A stretch of DNA of 13,789 nucleotides from an uncultured Lachnospiraceae bacterium (GTDB lineage: Bacteria > Bacillota_A > Clostridia > Lachnospirales > Lachnospiraceae). The notes under the pieces are model-generated. The model was not told the DNA's origin. It saw only the letters and a program-made list of their open reading frames with translations, and made no database searches. Shown here piece by piece: positions 5,859 through 13,789 of this stretch. Location of the stretch: contig CAJUOF010000365.1 in NCBI GenBank assembly GCA_910587905.1, positions 1 through 13,789 of the forward strand, written 5' to 3'. Both the position numbers and the translations under genes were made by a program. Position 1 is the first letter of the stretch. Each line of letters begins with the position of its first letter.

Positions 5859-8800
5859 TTATCCAAAATAGATCGCAACCCAGTTGATGCGGATCGGTCC
5901 GGCAGCCATGGATTTGTTTGTTACGGCGTACCAATTATTGCCCATATGGGTACTACCTTCAATATGGACACTTTGAGCATTACCGTCACCGTTTGCAAAA
6001 AGGACAATGGTGTTTTCGGGATTGGAATTGCCCACTCCAAATATGGAGTTCAGGTTTGCATTGGAAAACATGGCGACAGATGTATTGGTAGAGACTGTTT
6101 TTACAGTTGTTCCTCCCTTGATCCGGACACCGTTTACGCCGGATAATCTGTCGAGAACAGTGCTTAAGTAGGTTCCTCTTGCTCCAAGCCAAATATCGCC
6201 GTTGGCTAATAGAGTTGTACCTTGTATTGTTTGAGCGCTGATGCCATAAGATACACTCAAATCGCAAGGAATATGTACGCCGCTCAGGACATGGGTAACA
6301 ATGTCGACGGTTTTGATGGCTGTTTCGTAGGTGCCTACCTGCAATCGGTAGTATTGTCTGTTCAAAGTATTATCATAAGGAATGATTTTAATGGCAGGGA
6401 CGTATCCTTTGGAATAATCTTGCAAGTAAAACTGTATTTGAGAATTTACTCTAAAGGTATTTGCTGTTACATCACCGATGAAAGAACCTTTCGCCCCATT
6501 CAGGTTAATCCCGCTGATGGTTCCGGTGGCGGTGATATTTTTGGAGAAAAGATTGGCGACATTGATCTTGTCCGCCGTGATGGTGCCTGTGGCGATTTTA
6601 TCCGCCGTGATGGCCCCTGTGGCGATTTTTGCGGCAGTGACGGAGTTTGCCGCAAGCTTGTCGGCGGTGATGCTGCCGGCGGCAAGTTTATTGGCAGTGA
6701 CGGAGTTTGCGGCGAGTTCGTTGGCCGTGATCGTTCCCGCCGCAAGCTTATCTGCCGTAATCGTATTGGCGGCGATCCATCCGCCTTGGATGAGGGTGGT
6801 GTCGCTGACGGCGCCCTCTGTCCACTTGAGGACCATGCTCCTCAGGGCCTCTGCGTTGCCGCCGTTGGCGCTTGTCCAGGCAAAGGCATTGTTTCCGTCT
6901 TCGATCTGCTGCCGGAGGGAGGCGTCAAGCGCCTGGAAGGTGACCAGACCCTTTAAGTTGATGTGGTCGGCGGTCAGTTCGGCCAGGCGGTCCGTGATCG
7001 TAAAGTCGGAGGCAGAGGTGCCGGAGTCCACCAGCCAGGAGAAGCGGTCGGCGTTCTGCACGGCCATGGAGCGGACGGCGTCCAGGGATTCGCCGGCAGC
7101 GAGGAATTTGGACTCGACCGTGGTCTGAAAGCCCTCCGCATCCTGTTCCAACAGGGACAGCTTTGTGGCGAGGGTCCCGACCTCCTCCCCGAAGGAGCTT
7201 TCCATCTGGGAGACTCTGGAGGTGATGCCGGAAAGGGATACCGTGTGCTCCGAGAGCCGGTCCCGAAGGGTTTCCACCGTGTCTGCCCCGTAGACGGTAT
7301 CCACGGCAGATTTGAGATTGGAGAGGGACACTTTCTGGGAGATCAGCCCGGCGTTTTCGTCCACCTTGAGAGCGATGGCCGAGACGGAGGAAACCGTGTC
7401 GTCCAGGGCTTTTCGGACGCCGGAATAGGAGACCTCGAAGCGGTCGCTGCCGTAATACAGCTTGGATACGTCGAAGACCTTGCCTCCGTCGTCGTCGGTC
7501 CACTCCCGGATGTTGGATTTGTCCAGCTTGTCCTCCGTGACGGCCTTATTCGCCAGCATGTCCGTCTTGATGAGTCCGTCGGCGATGGCGGACTCCCGAA
7601 TCCCGTCGGCGTCCATGAGGATCCCGGAGCCGGTCTGGTCATAAAGGACGAAGCGAAAGGCGCCCTGGCCGTCCTGCCCGATCTGGATGCGCACGTTTCC
7701 CTCGGCGTCATAGAATTGCTGGGTTCCGTCCTTGAAGGAGATCACCGGTTTCTGGTCCCTGGAGATCAGAATGATCTCCTCGCTGACGGCCGTCTGGGCA
7801 AGAAGGTCGCCCACGGAGATCTTTGCGGCGATCAGGTCCCGGATGACCGCCTCGTCGATGACCGTGTTGGCGGCGGTGAGGCGGATGGCCTGGAGTTCTC
7901 CGATCCCGGCGTTTCCGGCGAGGAGGGAGCGGATGTCGGCCGTGTCGTTTACCAGCTTCTTGAGGGAGGCGTGTTCGCTGACGAGCCGTTCGATCTCCCC
8001 GTAGCCGCTCTGCAGGATGCCCGTGGTCAGCCGGCCGATGGAGGCCTCGTCCGCCTCCAAGGTCTTTGTGATCAGGAAATTTCCGTCCAGAGTGTTGAAC
8101 CTGCCGCCGATCAGATCCGTCAGGCAGGCGATGTCCTGGGAGGAGAGGGACAGGCCCCCTTTCTCCTGGAGGGACAGGTTGAAAAGCTGGGAGCGGAGTT
8201 CCTCCCTGGTGACGTATTCCCCGGAGTCCCCGCTCCAGGAACCGCCCGGGGAGGAACTGCGCCTGCCGGAAGAGCCGCCCCCACGGCCGGAGTCATTGTC
8301 CAGCAGGTAGGCCAGGTCGGAGATGCCGTTCCGGCTCCTGGTCCCGTTGCTGTACTCCACGGAGAGGCTGGAGATGTTGTCAAAATCCAGGGCGACGGAG
8401 AGGAGGCGGAGGGGAATGTCCGCAAATTCCCGGAAGAGGACCGTGATCTTGTGGCCCAGACTCATTTTTTCCAGCACCGACTCATAGGCCTTTAACTGGG
8501 CCAGGTTGGAGAGGGTGGTGGAGACGGAATACTGGGGCCTCGCCATCTCCGAGAGCCGGTCGAGGGCGTATTCCTTCAATTCCCACTTCTTCTGCACGGT
8601 CTGCTCGTAGGTGAAGAGGGACGTGGTCAGGAAGGTGTCGTTGGTGTAGGTCCCTTCCCTAAGGTAATGGGAGAGGAGCTTCCTCTGGTCCTCGTCAAAG
8701 TTTTGCTCCCAGGAGACGAAAGCGGCGATTTCCTCCAGCTTTTGCTTTTCGGCTTCGGCGGCGTCCAGGAATGCCTGCCGTCTGGCTTCCTTCGCATTCT

Positions 8801-9929
8801 TTTCCGCCAGAATGCCGTCCCGCTTTTCCAGGAGCTTTCGGTATTCCGGGTAACGGCTGTGTTTCGGGTCGTCGAAGCCCATCTCCTGGTAGTTGGAGAT
8901 GGAGCCCTTTACGTTGGAGAGCTTGGTCTCCAGGGCGGCGATGCCATAGTCGGCGGGCCGTTCGCTTTTCGTGTCCTCCGGAAGCAGGTTCCGGAGGGCG
9001 GCCGCATGGTCCGTGGCGTCGGTGTAGGCGAGAATCGCCTGCCGGTATTCCTCCGTGCGCTCATTCTTACGGGCCAGCCAGTCCTCCCAGGCCTGCCGCA
9101 GGCTCTTTGGCATTTTGTCATAATAATAGGAGAGGTCGTAGAGCTCGTCGAAGCCGCAGTTGACCTCCCGGATGGAAAGGCCGTCGGCCCCCTCCACGAA
9201 GAGGGCCGTTACCATGGAGCTCTCGTCCACGGGGGAACAGTCCAGCGCTTCCACCAGGGAGTCGTGGGAGAGGTAGACGTCGCAGGTCTCGCCGAAATGC
9301 TCCCAGGGCCAGGCGCTCACGGTGTGGTCCCTGATGTCGAAGAGGAAGAGGCAGGAGACGGCCTTGGCGAGGTCCTCGGTGAGGAAGCTGTAGACGTCCT
9401 GCTCGTCCACGGAGAATGAGCCGATGGCCTTCCGGTTTGCCAGAAGCGGATGGACATAGCCCACGGTCCAGTCCGGGAATTTTTCCAGGACCAGGTGGAG
9501 GGCGCTTCGGGAGGGACGCTCTGCGTCGTAGAAGGTGACGAAGCCGTCCTCCGCCGAGCCGACGCTTCCGGGATCATTGGTGTTCAGGTAAAAATTCCGC
9601 AGCATGCGCCCGGCAAGCTCGTACTCCTCCGAGTACATGGTGCAGCGCTTGGTCTCGGTCCTTCCGTCGGAGGTGACGTCCGGCTCCTCCAGGATGAACC
9701 AGCCGACGTCCTCGACGAGAACCTTCCCAAGCTTCGTGAGCCCGTCGTACATGGCCGCATTATCCGCCGTCCGCTCCAGGGAGAAGGTGATCTCGCTGTA
9801 GGGCGTCAGCCGGAAGGTGCCGTGTTTTTCGGCCGGATCCGGGAGGACGCCGAGCAGCGTCCTGTCCGGGTTAGCCAGGTAAAATTTTTTGAGGTGCAGG
9901 TCTTTTAACTGCCGCATGTTGATGAGCAT
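5859..9929 (-). CDS. Phage tail tip / receptor-binding protein (Tal-like)
   Basis: 1356 residues. AAAGGTGGGA inside the end of the Dit gene serves as ribosome site and the ATG follows the Dit stop by one base, so the two are coupled. Residues about 1-400 resemble the N-terminal hub domain of prophage tail proteins (Tal/prophage tail endopeptidase type); I see no clear protease or muramidase motif. A long charged coiled coil (about 290-420) and a Gly/Ser-rich linker (about 546-572) follow. The second half is fibre-like: helical segments, an FKDG/YDAEGN beta-turn region, further coils, seven decapeptide repeats (about 1057-1126), and a C-terminal beta-rich tip (about 1127-1356) likely to bind the host surface. 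The tip is AT-richer than the rest, as expected for an exchanged host-range domain. Position after Dit fits the standard siphophage order. Confidence 0.85.
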   Translation of the reverse strand: MLINMRQLKDLHLKKFYLANPDRTLLGVLPDPAEKHGTFRLTPYSEITFSLERTADNAAMYDGLTKLGKVLVEDVGWFILEEPDVTSDGRTETKRCTMYSEEYELAGRMLRNFYLNTNDPGSVGSAEDGFVTFYDAERPSRSALHLVLEKFPDWTVGYVHPLLANRKAIGSFSVDEQDVYSFLTEDLAKAVSCLFLFDIRDHTVSAWPWEHFGETCDVYLSHDSLVEALDCSPVDESSMVTALFVEGADGLSIREVNCGFDELYDLSYYYDKMPKSLRQAWEDWLARKNERTEEYRQAILAYTDATDHAAALRNLLPEDTKSERPADYGIAALETKLSNVKGSISNYQEMGFDDPKHSRYPEYRKLLEKRDGILAEKNAKEARRQAFLDAAEAEKQKLEEIAAFVSWEQNFDEDQRKLLSHYLREGTYTNDTFLTTSLFTYEQTVQKKWELKEYALDRLSEMARPQYSVSTTLSNLAQLKAYESVLEKMSLGHKITVLFREFADIPLRLLSVALDFDNISSLSVEYSNGTRSRNGISDLAYLLDNDSGRGGGSSGRRSSSPGGSWSGDSGEYVTREELRSQLFNLSLQEKGGLSLSSQDIACLTDLIGGRFNTLDGNFLITKTLEADEASIGRLTTGILQSGYGEIERLVSEHASLKKLVNDTADIRSLLAGNAGIGELQAIRLTAANTVIDEAVIRDLIAAKISVGDLLAQTAVSEEIILISRDQKPVISFKDGTQQFYDAEGNVRIQIGQDGQGAFRFVLYDQTGSGILMDADGIRESAIADGLIKTDMLANKAVTEDKLDKSNIREWTDDDGGKVFDVSKLYYGSDRFEVSYSGVRKALDDTVSSVSAIALKVDENAGLISQKVSLSNLKSAVDTVYGADTVETLRDRLSEHTVSLSGITSRVSQMESSFGEEVGTLATKLSLLEQDAEGFQTTVESKFLAAGESLDAVRSMAVQNADRFSWLVDSGTSASDFTITDRLAELTADHINLKGLVTFQALDASLRQQIEDGNNAFAWTSANGGNAEALRSMVLKWTEGAVSDTTLIQGGWIAANTITADKLAAGTITANELAANSVTANKLAAGSITADKLAANSVTAAKIATGAITADKIATGTITADKINVANLFSKNITATGTISGINLNGAKGSFIGDVTANTFRVNSQIQFYLQDYSKGYVPAIKIIPYDNTLNRQYYRLQVGTYETAIKTVDIVTHVLSGVHIPCDLSVSYGISAQTIQGTTLLANGDIWLGARGTYLSTVLDRLSGVNGVRIKGGTTVKTVSTNTSVAMFSNANLNSIFGVGNSNPENTIVLFANGDGNAQSVHIEGSTHMGNNWYAVTNKSMAAGPIRINWVAIYFG
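6552..6761 (-). repeat. Seven tandem decapeptide (30-bp) repeats in the tail tip gene
   Basis: Seven in-frame units of 10 residues follow the pattern [IV]TA[DNA][KE][LI]A[AT][GN][STA], the last one degenerate. Units of this type are common in phage tail tip and fibre proteins, where they form an extended trimeric stem before the receptor-binding tip. The 30-bp DNA units offer homology for unit gain or loss and for tip exchange. Confidence 0.85.
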
Positions 9930-9930
9930 A

Positions 9931-10704
9931 TCAGTATCCCACCTTTCTCGGAAGCGCTGCGGTGATCTCCAGGGAAGGAAATCCCGTGAAGGAGACGACG
10001 TTCTCGCCGGGGGCCAGGGAAGGCCAGACCCGGTTGAAGCTGGAGTAATAATTCCGGTCCGGAAGGTCGGAGATCACGAGATAGCGGCGGGTGTCCACCG
10101 TGCAGGTCTCCCCCGCCAGCATGTCGTCAAGGCACAGACGTTCTCCCGTCGTCTCGTTGAAGATCGCCGCCGGCCCGGAGGTCTCACAGGTGAAGCGGAA
10201 CCGGGGACGCACCTGGTTTAACAGGTCGTCCGTCTGCACGGTCACGGTCATGGGGGAGGTCCCCGTCACCGAGAGCTCCTCCCAGGCGTAGGGGGCGTCG
10301 CAGGTGACCTCGACGGCGATGCCGATGGGGAGCCCCTGGTTCTCGTAGAGGCGGATGTCGGAAAACACGCAGTTGAAATAGGTGCCCTCGCAGAACTGGT
10401 TTGACACGTGGAGCCGTTCGTAGGAATCGGCCGTGAGCCAGCGGACCACCTCCCGGAAGGTTTCCATGGGGATGGGGGCGGCCCCGTCCCGCATGAGGAT
10501 CCCCTCGAAGACCAGGGGGCCGTCGTAGGAGACGCCGTAGAGTTCCGTGACCGGGCCGGACCCGGTTCTGGCCGTGTGGAGCGTCTTTTTGAGGCCGATC
10601 TCCTTTGGGGAAAGGCCCAGGTCGTCAAAGGTGGCGTTCACCAGGCCGAAATCCGACATCCGCCTTCCACGGAAGAGGAAGTCGTCGCAAAATAATAAGG
10701 ACAT
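9931..10704 (-). CDS. Distal tail protein (Dit)
   Basis: 257 residues; AAAGGAGGGA (10720-10711) lies 6 bases before the ATG at 10704. The N-terminal half (about 1-135) carries the belt-domain pattern of phage distal tail proteins, including SDFGLVNATF near residue 17 and a WLTADSYERL segment. The C-terminal half (about 136-257) has the galectin-like beta pattern, including an NETTGERL turn, a VDTRRYLVIS strand and WPSLAPGENVVSF near residues 226-238, which matches the usual 'L-pG-N-i-f' ending of Dit. In siphophages Dit forms a hexameric ring joining the tail tube to the tip hub. Gene order (tape measure, Dit, Tal) agrees. Stop and the next start are one base apart. Confidence 0.82.
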   Translation of the reverse strand: MSLLFCDDFLFRGRRMSDFGLVNATFDDLGLSPKEIGLKKTLHTARTGSGPVTELYGVSYDGPLVFEGILMRDGAAPIPMETFREVVRWLTADSYERLHVSNQFCEGTYFNCVFSDIRLYENQGLPIGIAVEVTCDAPYAWEELSVTGTSPMTVTVQTDDLLNQVRPRFRFTCETSGPAAIFNETTGERLCLDDMLAGETCTVDTRRYLVISDLPDRNYYSSFNRVWPSLAPGENVVSFTGFPSLEITAALPRKVGY

Positions 10705-10725
10705 AGTAAGTCCCTCCTTTTCATT

Positions 10726-10869
10726 TTATTTGGTACACAGGTAATTGCGGAACATGAAATTGCGGGACGGGCTCTGACGATTGATTCCATCCAAAGCCTG
10801 CTGCGCCAAACGCTCCAACGAGCCCATAAGCGCAGAAAACAGAAGGGACCAGGCCCTCCTGTTTTCCAT
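10726..10869 (-). CDS. 47-residue ORF within the right repeat copy (doubtful)
   Basis: The frame from ATG at 10869 encodes 47 residues (MENRRAW at the start, ALMGSLERLAQQALDG in the middle, MFRNYLCTK at the end) and stops 21 bases before the Dit start, just ahead of the Dit ribosome site. A longer frame exists from a TTG at 10929. No convincing ribosome site precedes either start. Nearly all of it lies in the dispersed repeat at 10738-10908, whose left copy carries a frameshift in the same frame. I do not recognise a domain. It may be a spurious reading of a repeat element rather than a gene; alternative frames across the repeat are also open. Confidence 0.25.
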   Translation of the reverse strand: MENRRAWSLLFSALMGSLERLAQQALDGINRQSPSRNFMFRNYLCTK

Positions 10870-10908
10870 GGTCTCGTTTCCACGGCGCAGAGGGCTTTTC
10901 CTGGAAGC
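10738..10908 (-). repeat. Right copy of the ~171-bp dispersed repeat
   Basis: This is the inverted counterpart of positions 1-170, about 85% identical by eye. It occupies most of the gap of about 255 bases between the tape measure stop (10960) and the Dit start (10704), a junction that is normally short in siphophage tail operons. It lies in the same direction as the tail genes and leaves the Dit ribosome site intact. The rest of the gap (10909-10959) holds nothing recognisable. Confidence 0.8.
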
Positions 10909-10959
10909 AATCGTCAGAGCCCTGATCAAATTTTGGGCGCAATTCCCTGGTATAAAAAA

Positions 10960-13789
10960 TTATCGGTATAGGTTTACGGTTTTTCCAAGAAGCATGAGTT
11001 CCTTTTTCAGGTCCTGCTTGACTGCGGGGACTGCGCCGGCCACAATCTGGGACAGACTGGGGATGGTGTCCTCGATCACGTCCCCGTTCACGGTGATGAG
11101 GCTGTCGTAGTGGAGGTTTACGGCAGGGCCGGGGACGGGAGCCGAAATGTTCGTCGGTTTGAAGAAGCATCCGAGGAAGCGTTCCGGGGCGTTGGCGAAG
11201 CGGTAGAGCACGTCGGTGGCCCCGGCGTTAAAGACGGTTCCCGTGCCCACGAAGGGAGTGAGAAGCCCCTCCCTGGTCAGGATGGCCTCCAGTCCGGACT
11301 CGTTGGTGAGGTGCAGTCCCCTCGGGACATGCCTGGAACCGGAGGCGTACCGCCCGCCCGTCGCAAGGGCGTGCTGGATGGATTTCCAGACCTCGTCCTC
11401 CAGGAAGGAATTCACGGCGCCGGGGGCGTTGCTGTAGTTGCTGGTGCCGATAGACTGATTGTAATCAGGCCGGTAGGCGGAGCTTCCGCTCACGTTTCCG
11501 ATGCCGATCCCCATGGAATTCAGGATGACCAGGTATTCCTTCATGGCGGAGGAGGCGCTCTGCCAGGGCAGGGCGAGGGTGTCTTTGAGCTCCATCCCGT
11601 AATTGGCCGTCATGCGGCGGATGTCGGACAGGACCTCGCCGGAGTGGGTCACCGCATCGGAGAGAAGCTCCGAGATGGCGGCGTTCTGGGCGTTCAGGTC
11701 CGTCTTCAAAAGCTCTGCTTTTGCGTTCTGGGAGGTTTCGAAGGCCTCCGAATCCCGGTCCAGGTATTTGAGCTGTTCTTCGTAAGCGTGGTCCTCCTGA
11801 AGCTCTATAAGCTCCGTCTTCGCATCGTCGATCTCCTTTAGGAGCTGTTCCCGCCTCGCCTGGGCGCTGCGGCCGCTCACGCCGACAAGGGATGCGTACT
11901 CCGCCTCCAGGTCGGAGACGGCGGAGGATTTTTCCGCCACCTGCTTCTTGTAGCTGTCCGCCTCCTTCTGGGTACTGAGGGCCTCTTTTCTGGTATCGTT
12001 TAGCTTTCGGTAGGCCTCCGTCTCCTTCTGGATCCCCTCGGAGATCAGGGAGACCAGCCGGTCCCGGTATTCCTTGACCTCCTTTGCGGCGCCCTGCTGC
12101 AGCTTGGCGAATTCGGCCACCTGCTCGTTATACTCCTTCTGGGACAGGCTCCCGTTTGAGAGCTCCCTGCGCAGCTTTTTCATGGCCTCCGAATACTGGT
12201 TGGCCTTGACGGCGGCAAGCTCTGCCTGCTGGCCGTAGATGGCGGCGGCCGAGAGGCCGGAGGCGGTCATGGTCCCGTCCTCCCCAAACAGCATGGAATC
12301 CTCATAGAGGCCGGAGACGGCGGAGAGTTCCTCGTCCATGCGGGAGAGCACGTCGATCCCCCGGTCAAACTTCTCCCAGTCCAGTTCCCGGCTTTCCTTC
12401 TGCAGCTTTTCAATGGCGGTGTCCGTGTCAACAATGGCGGCATCCAGTTTATAGATGTCCGACATCCAGGTGTGCCATTCTTCCGAATATTTCTGGATCA
12501 CGCCTTGATTCATCAGGGATTGAAATTCTTCTTTCAGTCTGGAAAGCTCCGTTTCCATCTTGCCTCGGATGGTGGCTTGTCGGTCAATCATGTATCGGTA
12601 CTGGGACTGGCTCTTATCGATCCCGCCGGCATCGGCCAGATCCATATAGGCCTGCATTCGTGTCTCCAGGGCCTTCTGGTAATCAATCCGGGAATCGGCC
12701 CAGTCGACCACGACGTCCAGCTTTTGTAACTGCAGCTTTTTGATCTCGCTGTTTAAGCTTCGGACTTTGTCGTAGCAGGAGACGGCCTTTTCATACCATT
12801 TGGTGTACTCGTCGATCTGCTTTTTCAGGGTTTCGTCGTTTATGGTCTGAATGTCCATGGCGCCCCGGTGGATGCGGTCCGCATATTCCGCAGGCAGGCC
12901 CACGGACCGGGCGTACTGCATGTAGCCGGCGGCGGCCTCGTTCAGCGTGCGGGCATAATCTGTCCCCGCCCGGATGGCGTCGTTCAGCTCGCCGATGGTC
13001 TGGGCGGCGGACAGGTTGTCGGCCGTGTTCTCAATGTCCTTTTTCAGCCATCCGAAGAGGGTGTCGATGCGGTCCAGCCGGACCTCGGCCCAGTTCATGG
13101 CATCGTTAAACTCTCCGGCGGCGGCAGCGGCCTTCGTCATGTTTCCGGCGAGGGAGTCTGCGGTGAGGGAGGCGATCTCCATCCTGGCGGCCCGGGCCTT
13201 CTCGGTGTTGTCTCTGGCATTGGAAATGGAGATCCGGTCCGGCAGCAGCGTTCCTCCGGCCAGGGCCGTGCCCCGGCTGTTCACCCATCCCCGCTCCAAA
13301 AGGGCCTCCGACTGGGCGTGGTTGAAGACGATCGCCCCCGCCGGAAGGTAGACGAACTCGGCCCCGTTGTCCCCCACCGTGCGCCATTTCCCCGTCCGGG
13401 AGTCCACGACGATCTCCCGCCCCAGCTCTCCGACCAACGTCGTCTTCCCGCTCTTCGTCCCCAGGGTGCCGAGGGCGCTTGCGGAGCCGGAGGATTTGCT
13501 TTTTTTCTTGGGCGGGGCGGAAGGAGAGTTTGTGATATATGGAAGCGATATTTTAGGTGTACTTCCGAGTTGTACAGGAATGATGACTTTCTCTGCTTTC
13601 AATTTTTGCAAATCCATCAGAAGGGCTTTTCGATCTGATTGCCACTGGGTGTAGTCTATTTTCGGTTTGATCGCAGGGGGCTCTGTTTCTCCCAGAGCCT
13701 CCTGTTCATTCAGAAGATGATCTACATAAGAAGATTCTGGCTCCCAGTCAAACTCTTGCCCATATTCGCCCAGCTCCCCGAAGATGGCC
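10960..13789 (-). CDS. Phage tail tape measure protein, C-terminal part (5' end beyond the window)
   Basis: The reading frame stays open from the stop at 10960 to the window edge, so the Met at 13617 is not the true start; 942 residues are visible. Upstream of that Met the frame reads through QWQSDRKALLMDLQKL without a stop. Near 13290-13440 is a LVGELGREIVV ... VGDNGAEFVYLPAGAIVFNHAQSEALL segment, typical of clostridial tape measure proteins; a related segment (LTNESGLEAILTREG ... TVFNAG) occurs near 11215-11330. Between them lie long helical, coiled-coil stretches rich in Lys, Glu and Gln. The tape measure protein fills the tail tube, sets its length and leaves with the DNA at infection. 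Its position before Dit agrees. No membrane helix or lytic domain is evident in the visible part. Confidence 0.85.
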   Translation of the reverse strand, partial: AIFGELGEYGQEFDWEPESSYVDHLLNEQEALGETEPPAIKPKIDYTQWQSDRKALLMDLQKLKAEKVIIPVQLGSTPKISLPYITNSPSAPPKKKSKSSGSASALGTLGTKSGKTTLVGELGREIVVDSRTGKWRTVGDNGAEFVYLPAGAIVFNHAQSEALLERGWVNSRGTALAGGTLLPDRISISNARDNTEKARAARMEIASLTADSLAGNMTKAAAAAGEFNDAMNWAEVRLDRIDTLFGWLKKDIENTADNLSAAQTIGELNDAIRAGTDYARTLNEAAAGYMQYARSVGLPAEYADRIHRGAMDIQTINDETLKKQIDEYTKWYEKAVSCYDKVRSLNSEIKKLQLQKLDVVVDWADSRIDYQKALETRMQAYMDLADAGGIDKSQSQYRYMIDRQATIRGKMETELSRLKEEFQSLMNQGVIQKYSEEWHTWMSDIYKLDAAIVDTDTAIEKLQKESRELDWEKFDRGIDVLSRMDEELSAVSGLYEDSMLFGEDGTMTASGLSAAAIYGQQAELAAVKANQYSEAMKKLRRELSNGSLSQKEYNEQVAEFAKLQQGAAKEVKEYRDRLVSLISEGIQKETEAYRKLNDTRKEALSTQKEADSYKKQVAEKSSAVSDLEAEYASLVGVSGRSAQARREQLLKEIDDAKTELIELQEDHAYEEQLKYLDRDSEAFETSQNAKAELLKTDLNAQNAAISELLSDAVTHSGEVLSDIRRMTANYGMELKDTLALPWQSASSAMKEYLVILNSMGIGIGNVSGSSAYRPDYNQSIGTSNYSNAPGAVNSFLEDEVWKSIQHALATGGRYASGSRHVPRGLHLTNESGLEAILTREGLLTPFVGTGTVFNAGATDVLYRFANAPERFLGCFFKPTNISAPVPGPAVNLHYDSLITVNGDVIEDTIPSLSQIVAGAVPAVKQDLKKELMLLGKTVNLYR

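Noticed and set aside
6552..6761. Regular 30-bp repeats suggestive of a CRISPR array
   Set aside because: The units are in-frame coding decapeptides with no spacers, typical of tail-tip stems.
6963..8495. Long open frame of 510 codons on the + strand opposite the tail tip gene
   Set aside because: It is Gly/Val/Asp-rich antisense reading of the GC-rich Tal gene, has no ribosome site or recognisable domain, and the opposite strand clearly encodes a phage tail protein.
13615..13617. ATG at 13617 as start of the tape measure gene
   Set aside because: The frame stays open upstream to the window edge with protein-like sequence, and there is no ribosome site before this ATG.

Overview
The window looks like chromosome from a gut-type Clostridia, most likely Lachnospiraceae or a relative. 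This is inferred from strong AGGAGG-type ribosome sites, moderately high GC, zinc-ribbon/TPR/TIR/DUF6273 proteins of the Firmicutes type, and siphophage tail genes of the clostridial type. It has two convergent halves.

Left half (about 1-5400, + strand). The first 170 bases are one copy of an imperfect repeat, followed by a strong intrinsic terminator (190-222) and a putative extended -10 promoter (289-297). Three tightly packed genes follow: a cytoplasmic SPFH-domain protein with two C-terminal zinc ribbons (YdjI / 'virion core protein' type), a four-helix membrane protein whose start overlaps the SPFH stop (ATGA), and a 941-residue zinc ribbon-TPR-TIR-repeat-TM-repeat-DUF6273 protein. The TIR domain keeps a Glu in a WVxxE motif, the place of the catalytic Glu in NAD-cleaving TIR enzymes. 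The lone transmembrane helix would put TIR inside the cell and the DUF6273 end outside, so the protein is laid out like a receptor. The trio is the best candidate in the window for an uncharacterised membrane-linked sensing or defence system. A small doubtful ORF and a perfect 12-bp hairpin close this half.

Right half (13789 down to 5412, - strand). This is the distal part of a siphovirus-like tail module, in normal order: tape measure protein (its 5' end lies beyond the window), distal tail protein (Dit), a 1356-residue tail tip/receptor-binding protein (Tal-like) with seven decapeptide repeats and an AT-richer tip, and a small DUF1617-like protein. No holin or endolysin follows; the module ends at the convergent hairpins. 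A second, inverted copy of the left-end repeat (about 85% identical by eye) sits between the tape measure and Dit genes, so the two copies bracket about 10.6 kb holding the TIR cluster and the tail-tip genes.

The tail genes work together: the tape measure sets tail length, Dit joins tail tube to tip, and Tal recognises the host. Whether the TIR cluster belongs to the prophage or only neighbours it cannot be decided from this window.
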